Shown: piece by piece, positions 16,555 to 23,598 of the stretch
Position numbering within the stretch: position 1 is the stretch's first letter
How the letters are laid out: each line of letters begins with the position of its first letter
Assembly (NCBI GenBank): GCA_023249105.1
Contig: JAHFDG010000012.1
Location: 62,001 to 126,000 of the forward strand
Origin: Candidatus Methanoperedens sp.
GTDB taxonomy: Archaea > Halobacteriota > Methanosarcinia > Methanosarcinales > Methanoperedenaceae
Direction: 5' to 3'
DNA: 64,000 nucleotides
The notes under the pieces: generated by a model
Database searches by the model: none
What the model saw: the letters and a program-made list of their open reading frames with translations, nothing else
What the model was told of the DNA's origin: nothing
Position numbers and translations under genes: made by a program

Positions 16555-17298
16555 ATGCTCGCAGAAATAAAAAATGTATCGAAAACCTATGAATCTGATG
16601 GTAATAAGATTTCTGTTCTTGATAATATTAATTTTACAGTGGAAGATAACGATTTCATCTGCATTGTAGGGCCGTCGGGATGCGGAAAAAGCACTCTTTT
16701 GCGAATAATTGTAGGGCTTGAAAAACCCACATCAGGTGAAGTTCTTTTTAAAGGCGAATTAATTGCGCCCGATAACCCGAAGGTAGCTATGGTTTTTCAG
16801 AATTTCGCCCTTTTTCCCTGGCTCACTGTCAAAGAAAATATTGAGCTTGTGCTTGAATCAAAAAAACACGGGGAAGAAGCCGAAAAGGTCGCCTGTAAAT
16901 ATATCAAAGCCGTGGGTCTTGATGGTTTTGAAAGGGTTTACCCCCGTGAACTCTCAGGCGGTATGAAACAAAGGGTAGGGTTTGCGCGCGCACTGGCAGT
17001 GGAACCGGTGCTGTTATGCATGGATGAACCGTTTTCATCGCTTGATGCCCTGACATCCCAGAACCTAAAAGATGAACTCCTCATGCTCTGGGCTGATGCC
17101 AGTATGCCGCCTGATGCGGTAATAATGGTAACCCATAATGTTGAGGAAGCGGTGTACATGGCTAACCGAATAATCATCCTTTCACATCGACCTGGAAAAA
17201 TCGTTGCGGATTTAAAAATCGAATTAGAAAGACCCCGTAACAGGAAAGACCCTGAATTTTATCGATGGGTTGATAAAGTCTATTCACTAATAGTATAG
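16555..17298 (+). CDS. ABC transporter ATP-binding protein, NitT/TauT type
   Basis: A 247-residue nucleotide-binding domain with Walker A GPSGCGKST, Q-loop MVFQNFALFPW, signature LSGGMKQRVGFARAL, Walker B LLCMDEPFSSLD and H-loop VTHNVEEA. The FALFPWLTVKEN and EPFSSLDALT motifs are those of nitrate/sulfonate/taurine importers. It sits 10 bases after the duplicated permease and 7 bases before the AAA-associated domain protein, giving a compact three-gene importer operon. It is a cytoplasmic energy subunit. Confidence 0.9.
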   Translation: MLAEIKNVSKTYESDGNKISVLDNINFTVEDNDFICIVGPSGCGKSTLLRIIVGLEKPTSGEVLFKGELIAPDNPKVAMVFQNFALFPWLTVKENIELVLESKKHGEEAEKVACKYIKAVGLDGFERVYPRELSGGMKQRVGFARALAVEPVLLCMDEPFSSLDALTSQNLKDELLMLWADASMPPDAVIMVTHNVEEAVYMANRIIILSHRPGKIVADLKIELERPRNRKDPEFYRWVDKVYSLIV

Positions 17299-17305
17299 TA
17301 AACAC

Positions 17306-17779
17306 ATGATATTCCCAAAAGCAACAATCAGCGAGATAATAGGACTTCTTGAAGTGGTCAATGATTCCGGCGGCATAGAGGACGCTGCCCGCCTCGCCGC
17401 AGATTTTGACCTTGAGCTTGACGAGATACTCCCTTCTATAGATGGAGCAGAACTGCTCGGGTTTGTTAAAGTTACGGATGGCAATATTGAATTGACCGCG
17501 GATGCCCAGAAACTACTTGATACAGGCATCAGGGAGAGAAAGAAAATCATCAGGGATAAAGTTGGCGGTGTTGAGATTATAAAAGAACTCAAGAATAAAC
17601 TCATTGAATCGAGCGGGCATAAAATGAAGAAAGAGGATACCCTGAAATATCTCCAGAATAGAATTGCCACAACAGATATTGAAAGTTACTTCAGGATAAT
17701 TATTAACTGGACACGGCATGCCGGATTAATAGGATATAACAGCGATTCCGAAGAGATTTGCCTTATGTCCAGAGAATAA
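17306..17779 (+). CDS. ABC transporter-associated C-terminal domain protein (AAA_assoc_C)
   Basis: A 157-residue soluble protein that matches the domain often fused to, or encoded after, NitT/TauT-type ATPases (PF09821 type). Visible are a winged-helix-like N-terminal part (SEIIGLLEVVNDSGGIEDAARLAADFDLELDEILPSIDGAELLGFV), an acidic wing (VTDGNIELTADAQKLLDTG) and the helical C-terminal YLQNRIATTDIESYFRIIINWTRHAGLIGYN. In fused forms this part lies behind the ATPase, so it probably regulates the transporter by contact rather than acting as a free transcription factor. It is separate here. Confidence 0.8.
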   Translation: MIFPKATISEIIGLLEVVNDSGGIEDAARLAADFDLELDEILPSIDGAELLGFVKVTDGNIELTADAQKLLDTGIRERKKIIRDKVGGVEIIKELKNKLIESSGHKMKKEDTLKYLQNRIATTDIESYFRIIINWTRHAGLIGYNSDSEEICLMSRE

Positions 17780-17841
17780 ATCGCCATATGGATTTTTACA
17801 GTGCAAAGATTTAAGTAATCCAGTAAATCAATAAGATATAC

Positions 17842-18150
17842 ATGATTGGAACTCCGGAATTGATATTAATCATAATTGTGGCTTTGTTCCTATTCGGTCC
17901 CACAAAACTGCCTGAATTGGCGCATTCATTAGGCAAGGCGGCAGGAGAATTCAAAAAAGCCCAGATGGAGACTGAATATGAGTTAAAGAGGCTTGATAAA
18001 CCGTTAAATGAGAAGGATACAAAGATTCATAATTTAGCGATAGAAATGGGTTTGGATGCCCAGAATAAAACAACTGAACAGCTTGTAGAAGAAATTCGCT
18101 TAATAATAAAATCCAGTGGAACTTTACCTACAAAAAAGGCGAGTGTGTAA
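17842..18150 (+). CDS. tatA: Sec-independent translocase protein TatA/E (first copy)
   Basis: The 102-residue product has the TatA plan: one N-terminal helix (TPELILIIIVALFLF), the FGPTKLPELAHSLGKAAGEFKKA hinge and amphipathic helix, and a charged tail. It forms the pore or membrane-weakening component that lets folded twin-arginine substrates cross. A second tatA starts one base after its stop. No tatC is in the window. A twin-arginine-bearing iron-sulfur protein is encoded at 21.6 kb and could be a client. Confidence 0.88.
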   Translation: MIGTPELILIIIVALFLFGPTKLPELAHSLGKAAGEFKKAQMETEYELKRLDKPLNEKDTKIHNLAIEMGLDAQNKTTEQLVEEIRLIIKSSGTLPTKKASV

Positions 18151-18151
18151 T

Positions 18152-18457
18152 ATGGTTATGGGCACAACGGAAATAATACTGATAGTAATAGCAGTCATCA
18201 TTTTGTTTGGTGCAAATAAGATTCCAGAGCTTGCAAGATCGCTGGGCAGGGCAACAGGCGAATTTAAGAAGGCAAAAAGCGAAACTGAACGCGAATTGAA
18301 AGATGTTGAGAAATCACTTAAAGAAAGCCCGCAAGAAAAATCTTCAAAGATAAAAAAGATGGCTTCCGACCTCGGAATATCGACTGAAGGTAAGAGCGAT
18401 GAACAATTGCTTGATGAAATACAGAAAAAAATGCCAACTGTAAAATCCGAAAAGTGA
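18152..18457 (+). CDS. tatA: Sec-independent translocase protein TatA/E (second copy)
   Basis: A 101-residue TatA paralogue (MVMGTTEIILIVIAVIILFGANKIPELARSLGRATGEFKKAKSETE) directly after the first tatA; an ATG at 18116 would overlap the preceding gene by 35 bases without a signal, so 18152 is preferred. The two proteins differ most in the tail. The stop codon TGA (18455-18457) lies inside the left border of the 118-bp element copy 2, so the last residues may have been altered by its insertion. Tandem TatA genes suggest two pore types or recent duplication. Confidence 0.85.
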   Translation: MVMGTTEIILIVIAVIILFGANKIPELARSLGRATGEFKKAKSETERELKDVEKSLKESPQEKSSKIKKMASDLGISTEGKSDEQLLDEIQKKMPTVKSEK

Positions 18458-18569
18458 AGCTCCCCACAGCAGAGCTGTGGGGCATCTCCTGGTTCCTCGT
18501 TTTGTTGTTGCATTTCTGGGAGGCTGTACCCAACCGCAGCAGAGCTGCGGGGTATTCCGATAAAATAAA
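18452..18569 (-). repeat. 118-bp double-hairpin element, copy 2
   Basis: Identical to 14475-14592 over 118 bases, with the same two hairpins. Its first bases contain the stop codon of the second tatA, so the element inserted exactly at the gene's end. The right flank is an A-rich stretch (AAAGGAAAATA). Identity of two copies 4 kb apart implies recent spread or gene conversion. Confidence 0.8.
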
Positions 18570-18585
18570 AGGAAAATATAAAAAA

Positions 18586-18996
18586 TTATTTCTTCTTTAC
18601 CTTTTCTTTTAACAGGAATTTTAATAAATCCTTGCTGAGACGCGTTTCCCTTCCCAATCTATCCAGTATTGCATTCTCAGATAAACCCTGCGATTTCAGT
18701 TCTTCCATTCTTTCGAATACAGCAGGTTTTACTTCGGAATATTCATTGATGTCTTTCCTGTGACCCCATACATCCCCTTCCAGGAGGGCAATACCCTGCA
18801 TATCCAGGAACATCCGGGTTGAATTTGATATCGTCTTGATATAAGAACTTGGTACGTGGATTGCTTTCACATTGGGGCATGTCTGCACTAATACGAAAAT
18901 ATCTTTGTTTGAAGGCCTGAATGCAAGGTGGATTATCTTTTCGCCTGTTCCAAGGGAGTTAATTTCCTCTTTTGAGCTTACTACTCGAATTCTCAT
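18586..18996 (-). CDS. DUF1699 family protein
   Basis: A 136-residue soluble protein with the DUF1699 pattern known from Methanosarcinales: MRIRVVSSKEEINSLG, IIHLAFRPSNKDIFVLVQTCPNVKAIHVPSSYIKTIS, MFLDMQGIALLEGDVWGHRKDINEYSEV, then a basic helical end resembling a helix-turn-helix (ILDRLGRETRLSKDLLKFLLKEKVKKK). Function is unknown; the C-terminal helices suggest possible DNA binding. It converges on the second tatA across the 118-bp element. Confidence 0.8.
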   Translation of the reverse strand: MRIRVVSSKEEINSLGTGEKIIHLAFRPSNKDIFVLVQTCPNVKAIHVPSSYIKTISNSTRMFLDMQGIALLEGDVWGHRKDINEYSEVKPAVFERMEELKSQGLSENAILDRLGRETRLSKDLLKFLLKEKVKKK

Positions 18997-19170
18997 ATTA
19001 TTTTACCTCTTTATTTTATATTATGTATGCTGCAACTTTTTTACTTAACATAAAAATTAATCGAAATTTACAATAACTATATTTACTTTTCACCATATAA
19101 ATAATCTTCGTTTATTTAATGAGATTTGGAATAAGTTATACTGTTAATATGAAATACAGATTGCCTATCC

Positions 19171-19950
19171 TTACCCGTTTTTTTCCCTGTTTTTTGAAGC
19201 CAGGTTGGCTATCCTTGCGGCAAATGCCCCGGCTACGAAACCCGCATCGATATTCACGACCGCCAATACGGAACATGATTGAAGCATGGATAGGAGCGCA
19301 GCTTCCCCCTTCCCGCCGGCACCGTAACCTGTTGACACCGGAACCCCGATAACAGGGACACCGACCAATCCTGATACTATTGCCGGAAGCGTGCCTTCGC
19401 GCCCGGCGGCAACCACAATGGCGTCAACACCTGCTTCAACAAGCCTGGTTAATTCCGGGAATAACCTGTGAATTCCTGCCACTCCAACATCGTATATTGA
19501 AGTAACGGAACAACCCATCTCCTCTGCTATCACCTTGGCTTCTTCTGCTACGGGAATATCGGCGGTACCCGCTGAAATAACGCCAATTATTCCCCCGGTT
19601 TTTGCGGCAGGCTCACCGATGACGATAATTTTTGCCCGCTTTTCCAGCCTGATTTTTGCCCCCAACTCTTTGGCTAATGAATTTAATACCGGGTAATCAT
19701 CATCCTTTACCCGCGTTATAATGGCGCGCCCTTCATTTTTTAAAAGGACCCGCGCAATGGATGCCACCTCATCGCAGGTCTTGCAGTCGGCGATAACAGC
19801 TTCGGGAATGCCAATCCTTTTTGCCCTGTGGACATCTACCCTGGCAATATCGGATAATAATTCAAAATTTGTTATCCTAAGCTGCCGCTCCGCTTCTTCA
19901 AGGCTTATCTCATTACTTTTTAATTTTTTCAGTACATCGGATAACTCCAT
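19171..19950 (-). CDS. larB: nickel pincer cofactor biosynthesis protein LarB (PurE-related)
   Basis: The 259-residue protein has the LarB opening MELSDVLKKLKSNEISLEEAERQL and RVDVHRAKRIGIPEAVIADCKT, followed by a PurE-like domain: GVISAGTADIPVAEEA, YDVGVAGIHRLFP, VVAAGREGTLPAIVSGL and VSTGYGAGGKGEAALLSMLQSC. LarB carboxylates and hydrolyses nicotinic acid adenine dinucleotide in the first step of nickel-pincer cofactor synthesis. An upstream ATG at 19992 exists, but residues before 19950 do not resemble the family. LarC and LarE are not in the window, so its end product is uncertain. Confidence 0.85.
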   Translation of the reverse strand: MELSDVLKKLKSNEISLEEAERQLRITNFELLSDIARVDVHRAKRIGIPEAVIADCKTCDEVASIARVLLKNEGRAIITRVKDDDYPVLNSLAKELGAKIRLEKRAKIIVIGEPAAKTGGIIGVISAGTADIPVAEEAKVIAEEMGCSVTSIYDVGVAGIHRLFPELTRLVEAGVDAIVVAAGREGTLPAIVSGLVGVPVIGVPVSTGYGAGGKGEAALLSMLQSCSVLAVVNIDAGFVAGAFAARIANLASKNREKNG

Positions 19951-20051
19951 GCTCTCAAATACGATGGCATATAGATTATTCTTATGCATCAATCCATGTG
20001 GTTCTTATTAAAAAATATGATAAAATAAAAATATAAAGATACTAAAACCAA

Positions 20052-20061
20052 AAGTTATATA
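20052..20061 (+). promoter_or_regulatory. probable TATA element for the cytochrome/NrfD operon
   Basis: AGTTATATATAG lies in an A-rich region about 100 bases before the cytochrome start, with transcription expected about 25 bases downstream. It is the only good TATA-like sequence in the gap between larB and the cytochrome gene. Confidence 0.4.
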
Positions 20062-20157
20062 TAGAAAACAAAAGGTTAGGTGAACACCAAAAACGGATAG
20101 GTATAACAACGAAAAAAGGCAAAAATGTATTTGTCTAAAACGGAAGGTTTGAGTAAG

Positions 20158-21117
20158 ATGCGTGTGAAATCATTAAATAAAATTATTATATCATTGATTG
20201 TCTTAACAGGATTTTTCTTTTTTTTAGTCCCTGATGCCAGTGCTTCTGAAAATTCGTGTATTGATTGCCATAAAACATTAACTCCATTTATTGAAGAGCA
20301 GCAGAAGTTCAACCAGATAAGAATAAGGCATCTTGAAAAAAATGTGGGTTGTTCCCTTGAATGCCATGAAGAAAGGGTAAGGCAGGTTGCTACAGCGAAC
20401 TACCAGCAGTGGTCTGAATCAGTTCATGCACTTAAAGGAGTGACATGTGAAGCCTGCCACGGTGGAGACCCAAAACAGCCCACCAAAGAAAAAGCGCATG
20501 TAAACTTTAAGAAAAACACAGACCCTGAAAGCCCGGTCTATTATACCAATGTTCCAAAAACATGCGGAAAATGCCATTCAAAAGAACTGGCTAATTTTGA
20601 AAACAGTAAACATTACCAGAAACTTGAATCATTGAAACTTGCGCCGACATGCACAACATGCCACGCCCCCCATACATTTACAATCATGAATCCTGAAGAG
20701 TTCAGGACTTCCTGCGGGAATTGCCATTCGGTTTATAAGAAAGTTGCACCCTACGACATACCGCTTAAGGCAGAAGATTTGCTTGGAAAAGTAAACAAAT
20801 TGAAATTCAATATCGAAATGGCAAAGCAGGATATCTTCTGGGCAAAAAAGAACGGAACCGATGTAACACAGGCAGAGCAGTATACAGATAATGCACTGAA
20901 AGGATATCAGAATCTTGCACCCATGTGGCATGAATTCAACCTGACGCATTTTGAAGATGAATTGGATGCAGCCAATAAAGAAATAAGGAAAGCTGAGACG
21001 CTTGTTAAGCCCACCGGAACTCCAACAAGGACGCCAGTTCCCAAGACATCAGGATTTATCGGATTAACCGGGATAATCACATTGCTGGCAATGTGGTACT
21101 TGATAAGAAAGAAATAG
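20158..21117 (+). CDS. six-haem cytochrome c, membrane-anchored
   Basis: The precursor (319 residues from this start) has a signal peptide (KIIISLIVLTGFFFFLVPDASASE), six haem motifs at about residues 34 (CIDCH), 65 (CSLECH, a CX3CH form), 97 (CEACH), 136 (CGKCH), 165 (CTTCH) and 186 (CGNCH), and a C-terminal helix after a TPTRTPVP linker (FIGLTGIITLLAMWYLIRKK). It is thus an extracytoplasmic cytochrome held by its C-terminal end. A longer start at 20125 would add 11 residues before the basic n-region. It is the first gene of a cluster with a second cytochrome, a four-cluster ferredoxin and NrfD, so it most likely carries electrons between the quinone-linked module and further haem proteins. 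Confidence 0.88.
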   Translation: MRVKSLNKIIISLIVLTGFFFFLVPDASASENSCIDCHKTLTPFIEEQQKFNQIRIRHLEKNVGCSLECHEERVRQVATANYQQWSESVHALKGVTCEACHGGDPKQPTKEKAHVNFKKNTDPESPVYYTNVPKTCGKCHSKELANFENSKHYQKLESLKLAPTCTTCHAPHTFTIMNPEEFRTSCGNCHSVYKKVAPYDIPLKAEDLLGKVNKLKFNIEMAKQDIFWAKKNGTDVTQAEQYTDNALKGYQNLAPMWHEFNLTHFEDELDAANKEIRKAETLVKPTGTPTRTPVPKTSGFIGLTGIITLLAMWYLIRKK

Positions 21118-21183
21118 GGATTAAAAGGGAATAAAAAAACGATTTATGAATACAAGAGAACCTCTGTTGTTGGTGAGTAACTG

Positions 21184-21633
21184 ATGCAGCCGCATTTGAA
21201 GAAAGCATTTACTTTATTGGCGCTTGTGATAATTGCATTTATCTTCGTAAGGTCACTTGTTGTCCCCTCATCTTTCGGGCAATACGGATGGTACAGGGGA
21301 GACTCTCTCGGGGATATAAGAAATTTTCCCGTAGAATATGCAGGATCCACAAGTTGCGGTGAAGAGAATTGTCACAAAAACATTTATTCGGTGTGGATTA
21401 AGGACAGGCATAAAACAGTAAACTGCGAAACATGCCATGGCCCATCTGAAAAGCATGTCAACAATATCAGGGAAATGCCTGAGCCAGCAAATGATTCAAG
21501 AGACTATTGCGGTTTATGTCATTTCAAACGGGTAGCAAGACCAACCACTTTCCCGCAGATAGACCCGGATGTTCATGGCGAGAACATGAGATGCACGTAT
21601 TGTCATAACCCCCACAAGCCGTGGTTCATATAA
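21184..21633 (+). CDS. four-haem cytochrome c, N-terminally anchored
   Basis: This 149-residue protein has an N-terminal helix (AFTLLALVIIAFIFV) that probably remains as an anchor and four haem-binding motifs: CGEENCH at 58-64 (a CX4CH spacing), CETCH at 81-85, CGLCH at 109-113 and CTYCH at 137-141. Extra histidines (H67-like region, H90, H131) could serve as distal ligands. It lies between the six-haem cytochrome and the iron-sulfur protein and ends 8 bases before the ribosome site of the latter, so the genes are one operon. It resembles small NrfH- or cytochrome c3-like electron carriers, without close identity to either. Confidence 0.85.
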   Translation: MQPHLKKAFTLLALVIIAFIFVRSLVVPSSFGQYGWYRGDSLGDIRNFPVEYAGSTSCGEENCHKNIYSVWIKDRHKTVNCETCHGPSEKHVNNIREMPEPANDSRDYCGLCHFKRVARPTTFPQIDPDVHGENMRCTYCHNPHKPWFI

Positions 21634-21646
21634 ACGGAGAATGAAA

Positions 21647-22417
21647 ATGGAAGTTACAAGACGCAAATTCACGAAAATCGGATGCAAAGTCATTCTTGGA
21701 GCGGCGGCAGTCTCTGCCATTATCGAATCCGTTGTAACAAACGGCACGGCGGCAGAGAATTCCCCCGCAGGTGAATATGACTGGAATGAGCATTTTTGGG
21801 GTTATGTTGTCGATACGCGTAAATGCATAGGCTGCGGAAGATGTGCAAACGCCTGCAAACTTGAAAATGATGTTCCTTTCGATGAGCCTGTTTACAGGAC
21901 ATGGGTTGAAAGGTACAGGACAAAAAGGGATGGGGAAGTAGTGATAGATTCACCCAACGGAAGTATCAATGGTTTCCCTGAGGATATTCCACCTGAAGAA
22001 GTCAAAAAGGCTTTCTATGTTCCTAAAATTTGCAATCATTGTGATAATCCGCCCTGCGTCCAGGTTTGTCCGGTCGGGGCAACGTTTGCGACAAAGGATG
22101 GTGTTGTTCTCGTGGATTATCAATACTGTATTGGATGCCGATATTGTATCCAGGGCTGCCCTTATGGGGCAAGGTATTTTAACACTGAAAAGGGGACTGC
22201 GGATAAATGTACCTGGTGCTATCACAGGATTACAAAAGGTCTTTTGCCCGCCTGCGTACAGGCATGTCCCACAGGGGCCCGGAAATTCGGAGACCTCAAG
22301 GACCCTGACAGCATCGTCAATAAAATCCTTGATGAAGAAAGAATCAATGTTCTTAAACTTGACCTTGGCACAAAACCCAAGGTTTACTATATAGGATTGG
22401 ACAGGGAAGTGCGATAA
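21647..22417 (+). CDS. four-cluster 4Fe-4S ferredoxin subunit (NrfC/DmsB-like), Tat signal
   Basis: The N-terminus carries a twin-arginine-type motif (TRRKFTKIG) and a hydrophobic stretch (VILGAAAVSAIIESVV), so it is predicted to be exported folded. Four cysteine groups follow, typical of NrfC/PsrB/DmsB: KCIGCGRCANACK, ICNHCDNPPCVQVCPVGA, YCIGCRYCIQGCPYGA and KCTWCYHRITKGLLPACVQACPTGA. These bind four 4Fe-4S clusters that wire the NrfD membrane quinone site to the cytochromes. The ATG at 21647 is chosen because CGGAG is 7 bases upstream; an ATG at 21641 is too close to it. It overlaps nrfD by one base (TAATG). Confidence 0.9.
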   Translation: MEVTRRKFTKIGCKVILGAAAVSAIIESVVTNGTAAENSPAGEYDWNEHFWGYVVDTRKCIGCGRCANACKLENDVPFDEPVYRTWVERYRTKRDGEVVIDSPNGSINGFPEDIPPEEVKKAFYVPKICNHCDNPPCVQVCPVGATFATKDGVVLVDYQYCIGCRYCIQGCPYGARYFNTEKGTADKCTWCYHRITKGLLPACVQACPTGARKFGDLKDPDSIVNKILDEERINVLKLDLGTKPKVYYIGLDREVR

Positions 22418-23583
22418 TGGATAATCTAATCTGGGGATACGTGTATCCCAACGAAGTTGAAATACAATGGAGCATACTGATAGTATTATATCCTTATATC
22501 ACAGGGCTTGTGGCAGGGGCGTTCATAGCATCGTCACTGTACCACGTTTTCGGTAAACAGGAAATCAAACCTGTAGCAAGATTTGCTCTCCTTACCGCAT
22601 TATCCTTCCTTCTTGTAGCGACCATGCCTCTTCTTACACACCTCGGGCATCCTGAGCGGGGCATTGAAATCATGTTTACGCCGCATCTCACATCCGCAAT
22701 GTCGGGTTTTGGCTATATTTATTCATTTTATCTCATCATTGTAGTGCTTGAGATATGGCTTTCTTTCAGGGAGGATATTGTTAAAAAAGCGCACAGTTCC
22801 AAAGGATGGAAAGAGCTAATGTATTCAGCCCTGGCTCTATTCTCGTACGATATTTCCGAAAAAGCCCTGCATGAAGATGAGAAACTTGCAAAGAGACTCG
22901 CAATAATAGGAATCCCATCGGCTGCGTTCCTTCACGGGTATGTTGGTTTCATATTTGGCGGTATCAAGGCAAATCCATGGTGGTCAACTCCCCTTATGCC
23001 ACTCATATTCCTGATGTCAGCTATAGTGTCTGGAATAGCGCTTTTGATTTTACTGTATATCGCCTCGATGAAGATCCGGAAACATGCTATCGACCACAAG
23101 TGCCTTCATTCACTGGCGCATTACCTGTGGGTTTTCCTTATATTTGATGTCACCCTGGAATTGCTTGAAATTATCAGTATGAAATATGAGTCACTTGAGG
23201 AAATAGATATTATTAACAGGCTGCTTTCAGATAAAATCGCATTCACTTTTTATGGCGTGCAGCTGACAATGGGTATCTTCATCCCGTTCGTTCTGCTCCT
23301 TCTGGTAGGTATGATGAAGAACCGTGAAACACTCAAGATGATCATGATATCAATCTCATCTGTTTTTGTTATAATCGGCGTTTTTGCCATGCGATGGAAC
23401 GTGGTCATTGGCGGGCAGGAAATCTCAAAAAGCTTGAGCGGAACACTTACGTATGTACCGGTTTTCTTTAGCCAGGAGGGTGTCCTCCCCGCAATTATAA
23501 TCTTGGTTATTCCGTTTATAATCCTGAGAGTAATAACCTATATACTTCCTCCATGGAAGGACATGGAAGAAGAAGTTACTTAA
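22417..23583 (+). CDS. NrfD/PsrC-family membrane quinone oxidoreductase subunit
   Basis: A 388-residue protein with about nine or ten membrane helices and NrfD/PsrC features: an early WSILIVLYPYITGLVAGAFIASSLYHVFG helix, the PLLTHLGHPERG loop and a final helix ending in PPWKDMEEEV. Such subunits bind menaquinone or methanophenazine near the outer face and pass electrons to the ferredoxin subunit. With the two cytochromes it forms a quinol:cytochrome c oxidoreductase-like module, running in either direction. In methane-oxidising archaea that use menaquinone, modules like this are proposed exits from the quinone pool; the direction here is inference. Confidence 0.87.
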   Translation: MDNLIWGYVYPNEVEIQWSILIVLYPYITGLVAGAFIASSLYHVFGKQEIKPVARFALLTALSFLLVATMPLLTHLGHPERGIEIMFTPHLTSAMSGFGYIYSFYLIIVVLEIWLSFREDIVKKAHSSKGWKELMYSALALFSYDISEKALHEDEKLAKRLAIIGIPSAAFLHGYVGFIFGGIKANPWWSTPLMPLIFLMSAIVSGIALLILLYIASMKIRKHAIDHKCLHSLAHYLWVFLIFDVTLELLEIISMKYESLEEIDIINRLLSDKIAFTFYGVQLTMGIFIPFVLLLLVGMMKNRETLKMIMISISSVFVIIGVFAMRWNVVIGGQEISKSLSGTLTYVPVFFSQEGVLPAIIILVIPFIILRVITYILPPWKDMEEEVT

Positions 23584-23598
23584 GTGAAATACCCTTAT

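Noticed and set aside
18997-19170. Possible gene between DUF1699 and larB
   Set aside because: The stretch is AT-rich with no frame of useful length on either strand; it probably contains only the DUF1699 promoter.
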